A DNA stretch of 64,000 bases from Polytrichum commune (GCA_950295325.1 OX485808.1:7258501-7322500); one strand, 5' to 3'. Positions 11,545-24,353 are shown, counted from the first letter of the stretch. Numbers and translations are program-made. Notes: generated by a model from the sequence alone, not told the origin.

Positions 11545-12185
11545 TCAGAAGGCAGGATCGATTCATCATCTGCAACCTTACATGCAGGACTTAAAGAAGT
11601 TATTGAAGTTCGAAGGTATGATTGAGGGCTGTATTGGTGGAATCATTGCAGGAAATTTCTTGTCCATAGTTCCAGAATGTGAGATGCTCGATGTCGAGAG
11701 ATGGCACAGACTTGACTTAACTTCCAGACAAGATCGTGAGACAAGAAACATCACGAGATCTCAAGATTCTCAAGGACCTCAGAAGGCAGGATCGATTCAT
11801 CTGCAACCTTACATACAGGACTAAATTAAGTTACTGAAGTTCGAAGGTATGATTGAAGGCTGTATTGGTGGCATCATTGCAGGAAAATTCTTGTCCATAG
11901 TTTCAGAATGTGAGATGCTCGATGTCGAGAGATGGCACAGACTTGACTTGACTTAACTTCCAGACAAGATCGTGAGACAAGAAACATCACGAGATCTCAA
12001 GATTCCAAGGATCTCAGAAGACACCATCTGCAACCTTACGTACACCATGGATTTGATTAATTAATTAGTTACTGAAGGTCAAAAGTATCGTTGAAGGTAT
12101 TGGTGGAATCGTTGTCGGTAAATTCTTGACCGGATGTGAGATGCTAGCCTTGATGTTGAGAGATGGCAGACCCAACTTAACTTCT
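11545..12185 (+). repeat. 235-bp tandem repeat, about 2.7 copies
   Basis: Units begin near 11545, 11779 and 12014 (CTCAGAAGGCAGGATCGATTC in the first two, a shortened form in the third). They share TTGAAGTTCGAAGGTATGAT, a 'GATGCTCGATGTCGAGAGATGG' block and a CAAGATCGTGAGACAAG block. The third copy is more diverged. An 80-codon frame in the first copy is closed by a stop in the second, so no protein is proposed. Confidence 0.9.
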
Positions 12186-14340
12186 AGAATCTAGGAATAC
12201 AGCTTTAGCCGTTCACATCCTCGGATCAAGTCAGTGAGAATAGAATTGTACTAAGGAACTCTGAATGTAAATGATTCATAAAACACTGACAACGTGGCAG
12301 GAGTAACAGTCACTAGTCTTGTGCAATAAGATTACTAAGAACTTAAGAAGGGTGGGCAGCGATGTCTAAGTTACATCGTTCATGCATGGATTAACTCTTC
12401 AAGGATCGAGGGGCTCAATGAACAACCTATATACACAATTTCTACAATCTTGACCAAGTCCTAAATAATTTTTTAAATAAAGCGCTTATATATATAACTA
12501 CAGGCTTGAAGTTTCAATTTATACATTATTTTAACTAGGATTCAAGTATATTTGGATTTATGCATGAATTTTGGACAGTTACAACTGTCAATATGACACA
12601 CACTAGATCGCAAAACTATTCAAATATATGGTGGTTGGTAAACATGAAATACAAGCATGCAAAGTTGTGGTCGTCATGTTGTTGTTTTATCTTATTGTCA
12701 TTTGATGTTTTTGTCCCCACAAGTGTACATCCCTTGTTATTTTTGGACAAGTGAAATTGTCCAAATATGCTTAAGTGTTAGTTTTTTGTGTCAAGGAGAA
12801 ACTGCAAATATATTCGTATGTGACATTGATGATCAACATATTCAGTATGTATTGTCATCCATGGGCACCCACATTGTGTATTTGGCCTCACCTATTTAAT
12901 ATTATTAAATTATTCACTCGAATCAAAAACTATAATTGAAATTTGAGATCATTTTATGTGGAATCATTCTTTACATGAATAACGGAACAAAATATGTAGC
13001 AAGTAAATAAACTTTGTTGTGCATGTTGAGGTCAAATCAAGTCAAGATGCAACAAAATTTGAGATGTTAAGAGAGAGAACTCCCTTTTTTTTTAATGATC
13101 TCACAAACCCTCCCAATTGTGTTGACTATTGAACCAAGAACAATAAGTTTATTTTTTAGCACATAGTCCAATCTCAACATGGCACGTGTCTTTATGGTGC
13201 ACAACCTTAACTACAAGCCTTGTCATGTATCACTCAAATATAGGTGTCAGATCAAGAAATATAGTGACCATGTAAGACCTACATACCTTGAGTGATATGG
13301 TGGATGAGTCCAATGACATCCATCACGCTTGCATTCTTGGTGCAGTGCAAATCAATACCTCATGAGATCTCGAGAGACCGATGATACGAGGGGTCATTCT
13401 AAGGTAGACAACCCTTATTCAATTATTCACCTGTATTTGAGTGTTGTGTAGTTTGGTGTGAAATCAAGAAAGGATAACAAACAATAAACATGTGTCTAAA
13501 AGAAATCAAAATGCGTGCTCCAAAATATGGTAACCATTCTAGCCTCAATAGTCAATATAATTGGAGGACTTATATGACAATTTACTAAGCGCGCACATGA
13601 ATCTTCACTTTGGTAATGAAAAAGATATTCATGTGAACTCCAAAAATTATCAGGAAAGTGGCTATAGCCTAGATTTGGATTTGCTAACCATCTCATCCTA
13701 TCGCGTGTTTCATATCCTCGGAGAAGTGGGCTAGTTGGAAATAAGTAACCATTTAAGACCCATCTACTTTACAATGTGGAAATTCGGTGGCAAGAAGAGA
13801 CATGGTACTTGCAAGCCTAACCAACTTATAACATGTCACCATCATAACAATATTCAGATCCATAACATTGTTCTGTGGGATTGACAATATTCCACAAAAT
13901 ATTCCCATATAATTCCTAATGAATACTAACAGTATTCAAAATGAATGTAAGAATTATCCAAGAATATTATGTGAAATGTTGTCAGTCCAACAGAACATTA
14001 TTATGGATCTAAATATTGTTATGATTGGACATCCATCGATTCTCCTTTTTTTGGATTTTCTTCTTAAACAAATTGACAAATCAATTCCTAACAGAAAAAT
14101 TGGATGACCAAGGACACCCATCCATCCATCCATTCATCCATCCGCTTCAGAATAATCTCAAATTGTGCTTGTCAGATGATGTGAGGCCCCAACATTCTAA
14201 ATTCCTAAGTTACGATAAGGACTGTAAGTTGCTTTGGTAAGGGTTCGATCCCATGATGTGTAAGTTCACTAACATGACAGGTTTATTCTCTAAAAGAAAG
14301 CGAGTTTGGAAAGGGATGGATGTAATTCTAATACCAAATA
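12186..14340. other. gene-free stretch with an R-family copy
   Basis: An R-family copy at about 13108-13300 carries GAACCAAGAACAA, GCACATAGTCCAATCTCAAC and CTACAAGCCTTGTC. Related sequence continues to about 13790 (CCATTTAAGACCCATCTACT). A short (CATC)n-type run sits at about 14116-14143. Nothing coding is recognised. Confidence 0.55.
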
Positions 14341-14724
14341 GTAGGTACACTAAAGATGATGTTCAGTGTCATATGGTATTTAATGTCACTATGGTAACTT
14401 TTTGGATGACACTTCTTATGAATTAGTTTGCAAATAGTGTCATGGATGATGGATGAGTTCACTCATTGGCCAAAACCCTACCTTCTCTTGTCAGCAACTT
14501 GTGATGAAATATTATCATGGATGATTGAAATTTGGATGAAATTTTACTTGGTAATTGATAGTAATTGCAGCACTGTAAATCTTCCTCCCAAAAATTACAA
14601 GGAATGACAAATAATGTTGGGTTAACATTTAGTGTTGGTGACACTATACCGCGGTTTACAATTAGTATTGAGCAAGACAATTTGAATTGGTGACATTAAA
14701 TATCATATTTAGTGTACCACCTAC
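14341..14724 (+). mobile_element. TIR element, about 384 bp, diverged
   Basis: The left end GTAGGTACACTAAA with a nearby GGTATTTAATGTCAC is mirrored at the right by GTGACATTAAATATC and TTTAGTGTACCACCTAC. Inner parts repeat GTGTCAT/GTGACATT motifs. The target duplication is not clear. It is a probable small non-autonomous DNA transposon. Confidence 0.5.
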
Positions 14725-17660
14725 AACCTCATTTTCACCAATAGGATCCGTAGGAAGCATAAATAAATGGAACTTAAATATTGGAATTATCGTGTATGAA
14801 TAAACCTCTCATTCATCCAACATAAAAGCTCTAAAGTACCGTAGTTAAATAGCAGGTTCGGCACAAAATAATTCTAAAAATAGATGCCTAAAATTTTGGA
14901 ATATTATTGGCATTTTTTGCCCAATATAAAATTAATTATTTTTCAAAACTACCGAAAAGTAAGAAATTTTTACTTCTCACTAGAGTTTTACTTACAGTGG
15001 AAGCATATGTGGATTTTGAAGGAGAGAAGGTGCTCCTTTTGTAATCAAGCTCACTTACATTAGTCCACAAAGAATATGGGTTAAGAAGTAGCAAGATTCT
15101 AGGTGAGGCTTTTCAAATGTGTTGTACACAAATTTTTGGAGTCCAATTGAGCATAGAAGATGAAGTTTTACAAAATTTTGTCCAACTAACAAAAGTTGAG
15201 AAATCAATCCTTCTTCCACCTCCAACAAGTTTTGTGTCAAAATAAGTCTTTATGCAAAAGATATGGACAAAACATTGCAGCCGTGTAAAGATCAAAAAAT
15301 TAAAATGCGTTCATAACAGTTTTTCGGAGCTCATTTGTGCATAGAAGATCAACTTTTTTGGAATTTTGTTGGTCTAAGAAAAGTTTAGAAATCAAGTAAT
15401 CTTTCACCTCCAACAAATTTTATGTCATTTGAAGACTCTATGCAAAAGTTATGCGTGTTATAAAAATGAAGTCTAACTCGGTGGTTCACCTCAAAGTTTA
15501 CATATCCCATATGCATTGTTGAACACAACTCCACTCTACTTGCATAAAGCACAGAGCATTCTCAACTCTTCACTCACATCATACTTGTCATTCAATGCAA
15601 GAGAGATGTACAAGATATAAGCTTAAATTAAAAATGAATTTAAGCCGAATTTTTAAAAATTGAAAGAGAAAATTGCCGAAAATGTGAATATACTATTTTT
15701 AGGTGCCGAACCTACTTTTTGAACTTTAATTAAATATTAGGCAGCAAGTTGCCGAACCTGCTAGTAAACTACGGTAGTATGCATCCCAAACATGCACCTT
15801 TTAACCTTGATCTTATTCAGGTTTGTTTCCATGTAGGCCGCTTGTCCACTAGATTCAAGATAATAATCAAAATTGAACTTAAACCCACAAAATGTAGCAC
15901 AATCATACATTTTGAAAGCTTTGAATACGCCAATAGTACATAGCAATGGTTTGGATAACTTTGAAAAGATAAATAACTATGAAACATGTGGTAGACAATA
16001 TGTGTCTTTGATGAATCATCATTTTAAGAATATGTGAATGCCCTTTAGCAACAAGTTAGCAACATAAGATAAGTATACCCTAAACCAAAATTAAACATGA
16101 ACCCACATAATGTGCCACAATCATGCATTTGGGAGCTTCAAATGTAAGCCTATGGTACCGTAGCACCATAGCTGTTTCGTCCAAAAATAATTCCCAAATA
16201 AAAAACCGAAAAAAATCAGAAATTATGAGTCCAATCAAACGAATAAGTGAAAATTCACATTAGAAAAAAAAACGAATAATGGAAAATTTGGACTCTTCTA
16301 AGCTCCAACCACGTCAACGTGTTATAAGAGGTTGCATGATTACGCGTTAATGGCTCGGCGTCTTGCTCACGAGCTTCACGAGGTTGCTCAAGTCACGGGA
16401 CAAAAACGCCGAGCACTTCCCAACGCTACCCATAAAATGCCTTGCCTTCATCTTGCTTAGTAAGTGTAGAGGAGGGGCTCATGAGGGCGAGGAGACCCAA
16501 AGGCTTAATACATGGGGAGCGGCTCTACCAACCTATACCTAACCATCGTTTTTGTGCTTTTATATTTGCAAATCATGTTGTTCTCATTCGAGAAGGGGTT
16601 AAGATACACGTTGCTAGATTTTGTGTTGAGAGCGTGGGATGGCGAGGTGAAGGAACTGGAGGAGGGACTTCCATATTGTTTCTGGCATCTAGATTTTGTG
16701 GTGAGGGAGAAGGGAGAGGAATTTGTAGCCTTCTCCAAGATACTTGCAAGATTTAAGCTTAAAGAGTTCCTATGAGAATCTCACTGAGTGCATATATACT
16801 CTCCAAGATGCTTATCTAGGGTTCGGTGAAGACGCACTACAACACTTAGGAATGCTCTGCGGTTCCAGAATTGACATTCGATCTATTCAAGCTTTTGTTA
16901 TGTGAAAGTGAATTAGGGTGAACGGGGAACGGGGGTCACGGCCAGAGGGACAAACACATTTTATTTGTGAATATTCTCATGAATCTCGGTTTATCAAATC
17001 CTTGTCGTAGGAGTGGGAGCTCCGATCGCTGGCCCCAACCATCACACTGGACTCCGGAGTATGCATCTCTCCCTGTATTGCCACCTTCCGGAGGAGCCTC
17101 TTGTTGTGCTATTGTGTTGTGTGTGCAAAGCAATGTCATATGTCCAGGGTTTAAGCGTTGCGCGAGTGTCTTCAATTTTTTGATTTCTGATAGAACCAGT
17201 CTGGATTTGTGACTTGCAGCAATTGATGGAAAATCTGAGTGAAGACGGGGTTGAGTGAGCGAGCTTTGTGATGAGGGAATCAATTAGTTTGCAACCTCAC
17301 TATGTCACTCTGTAATCAATCTAGCTCTTGAAGTGCACACACTCATGTAGGATGTTCAGCAGTTTGAACATATTAGTCAGATTCCTTGCATTGGCCGCCT
17401 AATGAGCCTGACATGTGCAAAGACGAACAAGAGCCGCAGTAAGTAAAGTTAAGGTGGATACTTAGGTCTAAGGCCAAGAAGCCGCCACGAATGAATGAAA
17501 AAAACAACAACCTACTTGCACAACTGCTGGACCTTAACGAAAAAATGAATTAACATTTTTAAAATCATAGGATTGACGAAATTGCATAAATTATATTTTT
17601 CAATGACGAACCTTCTTTTTCAAAAAATAAATAAATATTCGTTTTGAGGTGCACGAACCA
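14725..17660. other. gene-free stretch, partly repeat-derived
   Basis: The 15.75-16.17 kb part belongs to the repeat cluster that continues at 17.66-20.6 kb. The 16.3-17.3 kb part has a slightly higher GC content and several overlapping open frames on both strands (for example 16512-16775 and 16936-17283). None shows a recognisable domain, and no consistent splice structure was found. It could be an old retrotransposon remnant; this is not demonstrated. Confidence 0.4.
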
Positions 17661-18141
17661 GCTATGGTGCTATGGTATACAACAATGTTTTTTGGTATGC
17701 CATCCCATCTTCTAAAAGATAGACAATGATAAAACATACGCCGAACAATAAATGCTATGATGAATGGTTGTTTAAGAATTGGCTTATTTGAACATGTGGG
17801 AGCGTCCTTCAACAACAAGTTAACTACATAAGATAATCATACCCTAAACTAAAATTGAACCTAAACCCACAAAATGTACCACACCGATAAATTATGGACC
17901 TTTAAATGTATGCCTATAGTACATAGCAAAAGAAAAAAAATTAGTTTACCATCCCATCTTCCAAAAGATGTGACAACAATGACATTATGAAACATGCGCC
18001 GGACAATAAAGGCTATGATGAAACATGGTTATACATGCATGTGGGAGCTTCAAATGTATGCTTATAGTACATAGCTATGGTTTTGGGCATGCCTACCCAT
18101 CTTCCAAAAGATAGACAATGATGAAACATGCACCAAATAAA

Positions 18142-18857
18142 CTCGGGGGGTGCACTGTACTAAACATGTACGAGTATACGTGAGTGCACAAGAGGGGTAT
18201 TGATTTGGACCTTGCCGTATTACGTATACATATGGTATACATGTTATAATTTACAGTTACGTACATATATGGAAGGCCTTTAAAAAGTATACAATAATTG
18301 TACTTGTATGGTATTGTTACTATACTACATATCATAAGTTTTCATATTGGATGCAGAGGAAGTTTTGTAATCGTTGGGTGGAGTATAGGGATCCAATTGA
18401 CTTGATGGACCGTCCATCAAACGTGGAGATTGGTTTATGTTGGTATCAAAAAGGGGCTAACAACAAGTGGACATATGATCTTACTGATCATTTGATGGTA
18501 GACTTAGAGACAATAATTGCATTGGCTACAATGACATATATTGGTGAATCAAATGTTTATGAGTTACATCCGGGAGATGAAAAAGTTTTCAACGATTTTG
18601 ATGATGAAAGCTAGGATATTTTGTTATACATATTATAGGGGTTGATTATTGTTCAAAAGTATATTTGTATATTTATGTTAATGACTATATATGAATGGAT
18701 GTTTTTTTGTGTATACATATTGTCACTTGTATATTTATTGTTGCAATTGTATGTGTATTACTTCATTTCACAAAAAATAACTTGTATATAGGGGGTTTTT
18801 AGAGTATGCAGTGAACGCACGTGATTCTAGGTTTTAATGAAAGGTGCACCCCCCGAG
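18142..18857 (+). mobile_element. 716-bp hAT-like non-autonomous transposon carrying an ORF
   Basis: Perfect 14-bp terminal inverted repeats, CTCGGGGGGTGCAC at the left (18142-18155) and its reverse complement at the right (18844-18857), are flanked by an exact 8-bp duplication CAAATAAA (18134-18141 and 18858-18865). Neighbouring copies of the host repeat carry the equivalent unoccupied site (for example near 17735 and 20600). Eight-base duplications are typical of hAT elements, but other superfamilies can make them too. The element is too small for a transposase and contains one 87-codon frame preceded by sequence like a splice acceptor (TTGGATGCAG). Confidence 0.88.
18351..18614 (+). pseudogene. 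87-codon ORF inside the hAT-like element, possible captured exon
   Basis: The frame runs ATG to TAG with balanced composition, unlike the AT-rich repeats around it. It contains RWVEYRDPIDLMDRPS, a LCWYQKGANNKW stretch and an acidic tail (FNDFDDES). I do not recognise the family. The TTGGATGCAG just before it looks like an intron end, so it may be an exon fragment captured by the transposon (a Pack-type element), or a piece of the parent element's own gene. No promoter or partner exon was found. Confidence 0.4.
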
Positions 18858-19694
18858 CAAATAAAGGGTTGGATGTATCATCGTTTCACAATTAGCTTAT
18901 TTGAACATTTGTGAACGCCTTTTAACAACATAAGATGATTATACCCTAAACCAACATTGAACCTAAATCCACAAAATGTATCAACCTTATGTATTTTGGA
19001 GCTTCAAATGTACATATATTGCACATACTTAGGGTATGATTACACTGAAGGTATTATAGGTTATGACTCTTAAATGATCATGGTACCTTGGTTTTTGGAT
19101 GAGAGCGTAGAGAAGTCCATAAGTCTTTTGAAGGTCACAAGCCGTTAGTGTAAACCCAAATGGGATTAAATTTTTATTAAAAAAGAAACTCATCATTTTT
19201 AAGTTAGATATGAGAATGCATCATGAAGAAGAGAAGAAAGAAAGTGTTTGTAGCTTTGTTCATGTGAATTTGGTGTTTATATATGTTGATTCAACAAGTT
19301 TTGAGCAGTCAAGCTCTATTGATAGGGTATGAATTAGGAAAATCATTTTGTTTACTACATAGTAGTTACACATAAAGTAACCTTCTACATTAGCTCCAAC
19401 AATCATATTTTGATTCAACATGAATAGCATTAGTATATGTTATTTTCACAAGTTGTCATGGGTTATCCCCAAGTGTTTGTTGCACATTCTGCCATGCCTA
19501 CCTTTAAGAGTTGCTATAAAAAACCCCTACAATCCCAACCAACTTCATCCATACTTGCCATGTGGGATTCCATGTAGATTTTTCATTCATTGAAAATGTT
19601 ATGGGCTACAATAAAAAAACTACCCTCATGTAAACCTAAAGCAGGGATCCATGACACTTTCAACCAATGAAAATTCAAGGATTCTCAAGAGCTT

Positions 19695-20500
19695 AATAGA
19701 GTTATTTATAAAGTCTCACGAGGAGGGATGAAACCATGAGTTTGATCCTTCCTCGAGAAAACTTTCCATTAAGAGCTCATTACCTCATCATACATTGGAG
19801 CCTATTTTGAAAGTTGGGTGCAAATTTTAGGACCTCCTCTTGTGTATGGTAATTTAGTCATTAACCACTAAAAGCATGGGGGTTTTTAGCTTGAATCAAA
19901 GATGCACCATAAAGTACAAATCATAAACTTTATATTGGCATACAAGAGAAATTTTGGGGAGTTAATTTTAAATCACATCTATGTAATTGAAATATGGAGC
20001 TTATATCCATGGTCTCCACCAAGATCATTTTACCAACATTTTTCTTTAAGAAAGTAATAAGAATTCCAAAATGTATTATAATCACTTGACCTTCGATATG
20101 ATTGGCTAAAAGGTTGAGCTACATAATTGAGTGGGAAAAACCAAAAATGTTCATGTCACTGACATTGTTACTCTCCCAAAATAGCTAGTTCAGGGGTTCC
20201 AACCACTTCAAAATCCATATCTTAGAATCATTCATATAAAATTTCAATCCGTTTGCTCTAGATGGTGCAGAATTTTATTATCTCAAGGTGCTTTAAAAAA
20301 ATTATAAATAAATAAATTAGGGGAAGGTTTGCCTTGAAAGAGATATCTTGAGAGAGAGACACTCACAACCACTTTCAATTGGCTTCTTGGACATTTAGGA
20401 GTTAAGAAAACTAGAGTGACTTTGTGTTAGTTCTCATAAACTCAAGGTTTGGGACTAAAACCCATGGTTTGGTTTCATCTCCTTTGCTTTACAAACAACT
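19695..20500 (+). repeat. dispersed repeat S, copy 1
   Basis: Sequence here matches the reverse complement of 53040-53480. Paired landmarks are CTTTCCATTAAGAGCTCATT (19764) against TAATGAGCTCTTAATGGGAA (53391), the CCTATTTTGAAAGTTGGGTG block, and TTTGGGACTAAAACCCATGG near 20448 against CCATGGGTTTAGTCCCAAA near 53083. The second copy lacks much of the middle. Confidence 0.6.
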
Positions 20501-20615
20501 GTAATGGCTCTCGTCCTTAGATATGGTTTTGGGTAAGCATGCCATGCCATCCCCACTTCCACTTCCAGAAGATATGTAGGCAGCGATGAAACATGCGCCG
20601 GACAATAAAGGCCAT

Positions 20616-21583
20616 GAATCGTCGTGATTCATACACACAGACACATCCCTCAGAATTCTCAACTTCTGTCCATCGCCAGAGTGGCGTCCTCAACGGCTAC
20701 AAGGCTCCCAATTCAAAATTTGAAGGTGGCAAGACCTCAACAGCCCGATCAATGAATATGATAATGAAGGCACAGAAAATGGCCACCCTGTCCTCTCCTC
20801 CACCACCGCCATCGCCATAGCCGCTTTCTCTCGCTCTCTCCCCCTAACTTAAGCCTGCCGAGGATCTCACAGTATCTATGCAATGACCTAATAAACTACT
20901 TATGTCAGCTTGAGCTTCGAAAGTTACCCTCTTCAAGGTTTGTGAGTGGATTATTGCCTTCTGGGTTAACGCACCTTACGTACATACTTACTGTTCAGTG
21001 TTGCCATCTCCTCACATTGCAATCTTGGGAGTTGGGTCAGCTCCCATTGCTCAGTTTGCAGAGTTCTTGCGGCGGCTGCTCCTTGTCAAAGGTAGGTCAG
21101 TCTTCCAACACCAGATCGAAGCAATGTGTGATTACAGTTTCTGAGAGTTTCGTAAGATGATGTCCTTTGCTTGCTTTTCCTCTTCTTGTGGTTGGGGAAT
21201 TAATAGCAATTTTATGGCTTCTACACTCTATTCATCTAGTGGGAGAGACTCTTGGATCCCGGTGTTCGGGTTTTGTCATTCTGGAGTATTGCGTATTTGT
21301 GGATTTGCTTGGCAATGTCACCGGGTAGTAAAAACAAGTTGCAAAATTAATTCTCTGTATCTTTCGTGTCTTCTGTTCTTGTTGAGCTCCTGATCAGTGC
21401 CTCTGCCCTGCCTTCGTCCCATTATTTGAAAAGGAATAACGTAGAGCCCTTCTGAGTGATGTCAAGCTCTTTCACGCCAACCCGGCCAGGAAGATATAAT
21501 TTTGTTTCTGAAATGTTTTAGTGGGTTTGCTCTTCTCTTCTCTTGCCAGAGTTCCCAGAGGTTCATAGTTACTGATCTTCGCA
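20616..21583. other. upstream region of the acidic-protein gene
   Basis: No ORF here is convincing. The stretch has CT-rich runs (TCTCCTCCACCACCGCCATC at about 20793, then CTCTCGCTCTCTCCCC at about 20828) of the kind seen in plant promoters and 5' leaders. It is the likely promoter and leader of the gene starting at 21584. Confidence 0.35.
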
Positions 21584-24353
21584 ATGGAGACGCGGCGTCT
21601 TACCCGCAGCCAGGCTGCGCAGCTGGGTCTTACACCAACGAAGGAAGGTAATTGGTCAGAGGCTGCTTCCTTCTCCACTCTTGCTTTCTGCTGACTGTGA
21701 AGGTCACATACACAACGAGGTTACCGAAGGGCTTATCAAACCAAGTTTCTCGGTATTTTATCCTTTTGGTTTACATTGTAGTCTCATTTCTGAGATACCT
21801 AGAATTTGTCGTACTTTAGCTCTGAAATTGAATCATAATAATGTGGGTTTATTCAATCACTTGAACTCACTTTTGGGGTGGTACCCTTGCTGTCCAGTAT
21901 TCCAAGAAAGTGCAAAGAAGCCAAGTGCAAGGAAGAGCAGCCGGAAGACATTGGCTGACAGGACTAACGACAATGATGATTCCCCAGTTTCTGGATTGGC
22001 GTCCACGGTCTCAAAGGGCGGAGTCCGGTTGTTCGAAAGCACCCCTCTGAGCAAGCTGCGCCCTCTGTCAGAGACGGGGCCAGAAACACCTGGAGAAGAT
22101 GTGTTGCGCACCCAGGTCAGCCTACTATTCATTGATGTCACATTGGAGCTCCGAATGATATGCCTTTGTTTTTGGAGGGTAAAGTTAATTCTTCAAACAG
22201 TCCATGACGATGGACAACACACTTTGATGTTGTTTGCAAATGTAGAAAAGATGAAGTTTTAGGGTTTAGGGTTTAAGGATGAATGTGCTACCTGCCATGA
22301 ATTTCGTGAAGGTGTTGGAGAAGATGTGAACAACACACTTCAATGTTTTTAGGGGTAAAGGTTTAGGGTCGAATGTGCAACCACGCCATGGATTTCCTGA
22401 AGGTATTGATGAGATAAGATTAGTGCTGAACTCGGCACTCTGATACATGAGACGAAAGTTTTGTAGAGTCAGATTGACTGTCCAAAATCTAATTGTTGGG
22501 ATTTCCCCTATGCATGCAGGTGCAATCGCTACTCTCAGAAAGCTCAGAGGAAGCATCATCACCAGACATTCAATCACTCTTCACAGGCGGTAAATCAACT
22601 CTTCAGCAGACCTCCTCACCTACTTCAGGGCTTGTGCTGTCAGCGCCAGTCTTTGAGAAACCGGTTGCAGAGCCTCCCAGCATCACTAAACCTGCTGCTG
22701 ATCATCAGGAGGTTGAGGTCACAAGTGCAACCGAATCTGTATCCAAGCTCTGCGAAGAGAGCAGGCAGAGTGAAGACGAGGTTGTTGTACCTCAAAATTT
22801 GTATGTGTTTTCAAAATCCCCGGTGGGCCTTGCCACAGTGCAAGAGGAGGAACATGAGTCTCACGTAACAGAGGCACAGGATATCAAAATGGTGTGTATA
22901 CCATCTTAACCCTGTGCAATACCAAATCAACCTCACAAAGTGGTCTGCAAGAAGTGCTGTCATGCACGTAACAGTCGCCTTCTGCGATTTCCCCAAGTTT
23001 TTCTGTAGGTGGATATATTTGTTGTTACATCAGTAGACATCTCCTTTCCTCTCCGGGCAAGTCTTGATTGTATCCCCTGCAGCATCAAGGTTGGGTGTCT
23101 GCTTCAATCCGATGTCTACATACTGGAAGACATATGTACAATTCAAGTGCATATTAAGATATAGGTTTCCAAACAGGCACCCAACTTGATGGGTTGGACA
23201 TTCAATAAGTCTGTCAAAGTGATAATTCTTTGTTGCTCACAGGTAATTGGTGTTTCTGGAACTGACACTTGTAGAAATGTTTTCCTTGGCAACTGCCGAA
23301 ATTTAACTGGAATCCTTCTGCAATATGTGCAGGCCCATGCAACCGAGCAAACTGAGACATCAGAGGCAGAAAGTGCAGCTCAAATCAGTTCCAATAAGAA
23401 TAACCTGCCTATCAATGTTGCCGAATCCTGTGACTGGGTTGGTAGGGCTATCGAAAATATGGAGTCTTTTGATGAGGATATCCCTGAATGCGTCTCCGAT
23501 GTAGATTCCGAGTGCTCAAACCCTGAAGTAGTGGACCCCAGCCCACCTGGTGAAAATCTGCAAGCGGAAGAGGGCGTGGCTTGTGATCAGCCCGTCAACA
23601 ATGCTGCAACAGTTAGGACTCTCCCACCCTTGCAACAGCAACCGCGCAAGTCCCCTCAAAAGGTGAAGTTTGTGGACGAGTCCAAGGACTACGAGGCGGC
23701 CTGTGACCATTATGAAGATTTTGGGGAAGAGAGTTTGGAGTATGAGAGCGAGTATGCCAAAGGAAGTGAAGACCTTTGCCGTGGCTTGAGTGGTATCTCC
23801 ATGCATTCACGACACGGATCCGGAGTCGGGCTGCCCGAGTATAGTGGCACGCATGTTCGCTTTAACTACAACAGTGATGACGAAGCGGAAGAAGAGGAGG
23901 TTCCAAAGGTTGAATTGCTGCCATCTACGAAGCAGCCAAGTCTTTCTACCAGTAAGGAGACTGACCATCTTTGAATTGTTGCATAAGTTGTTGCATTATG
24001 TCTTTCTCTGCTTCCCAGACGTCCATTCCTCGTTAAGTTGCGATATACACAGGAGCTGTTGAATATTGTGTTGTGCAAGTCATTCTTTGAAACTTTGACA
24101 CTCTTCAAGAATTTTTATATCATAAAAGATTGGTTAATTTCATTTTAAAAGAATAATCAGTACACGTGTTGACGATGGGATGCCATCCATTTAATAGTTG
24201 CAATATCATTCGTTTGCCCAGGAAGATTTTGAACTTCGTGAATGGTTTGCTGCAGGTTCAATAATGACTGCATTGATGCGATTCAAGGGAATACCGACCC
24301 CAAAAGGAAAACACCACCGATTCAGCCGAGGCACTGACAGTCCAGCCGACTAG
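21584..24353 (+). CDS. acidic, Ser/Glu-rich protein of unknown function, five exons
   Basis: Exons are 21584-21647, 21898-22115, 22520-22891, 23333-23951 and 24256-24353. All introns are GT-AG, phases join exactly, and the product has 435 residues. The N-terminus METRRLTRSQAA is basic; a conserved-looking block follows (RTNDNDDSPVSGLA, then TPGEDVLRTQVQSLLSE at about residues 66-82). The middle is low-complexity and rich in Glu/Ser/Val. Near the end are a THVRFNYNSDDEAEEEE acidic stretch and a basic C-terminus (RFKGIPTPKGKHHRF). This pattern reminds me of the Arabidopsis At5g17160/At3g03130 aspartate/glutamate-rich family, from memory only. No enzymatic motif or membrane segment is visible; a nuclear or chromatin-linked role is a guess. 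Without the last splice the frame would stop at 23974. Confidence 0.72.
22257..22278 (+). repeat. interstitial telomere-like repeat in intron 2
   Basis: TTTAGGGTTTAGGGTTTAAG is about three plant telomere units. It lies in a 110-bp segment imperfectly duplicated at about 22190-22300 and 22310-22400 (GACAACACACTTTGATG against GAACAACACACTTCAATG, then GAATGTGC and GCCATGRATTTC blocks), inside intron 2 of the acidic-protein gene. Confidence 0.7.

Larger units (their letters stand above)
17660..20615 (+). repeat. cluster of related repeat units (CATCTTCCAAAAGATAGAC family)
   Basis: Units share CCATCTTCCAAAAGATAGAC, GATGAAACATGCGCCGGAC, AATAAAGGCTATGATG, a 'CATACCCTAAACYAAMATTGAACCTAAA' block and AAATGTATGCCTATAGTACATAGC. 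They occur at about 17690-17930, 17945-18080, 18075-18141 plus 18858-19030, and 20530-20615, with older relatives at 15920-16170. One unit is split by the transposon at 18142-18857. The inserted unit can be compared with its intact neighbours. Confidence 0.75.

Noticed and set aside
16442-17283. Cluster of overlapping open frames on both strands
   Set aside because: None has a recognisable domain and no consistent exon chain could be built; possibly a decayed transposon.
22116-22262. Read-through extension of the acidic protein past 22115
   Set aside because: The GT donor at 22116 joins in frame to the exon at 22520, and the read-through part is low in acidic residues unlike the rest.
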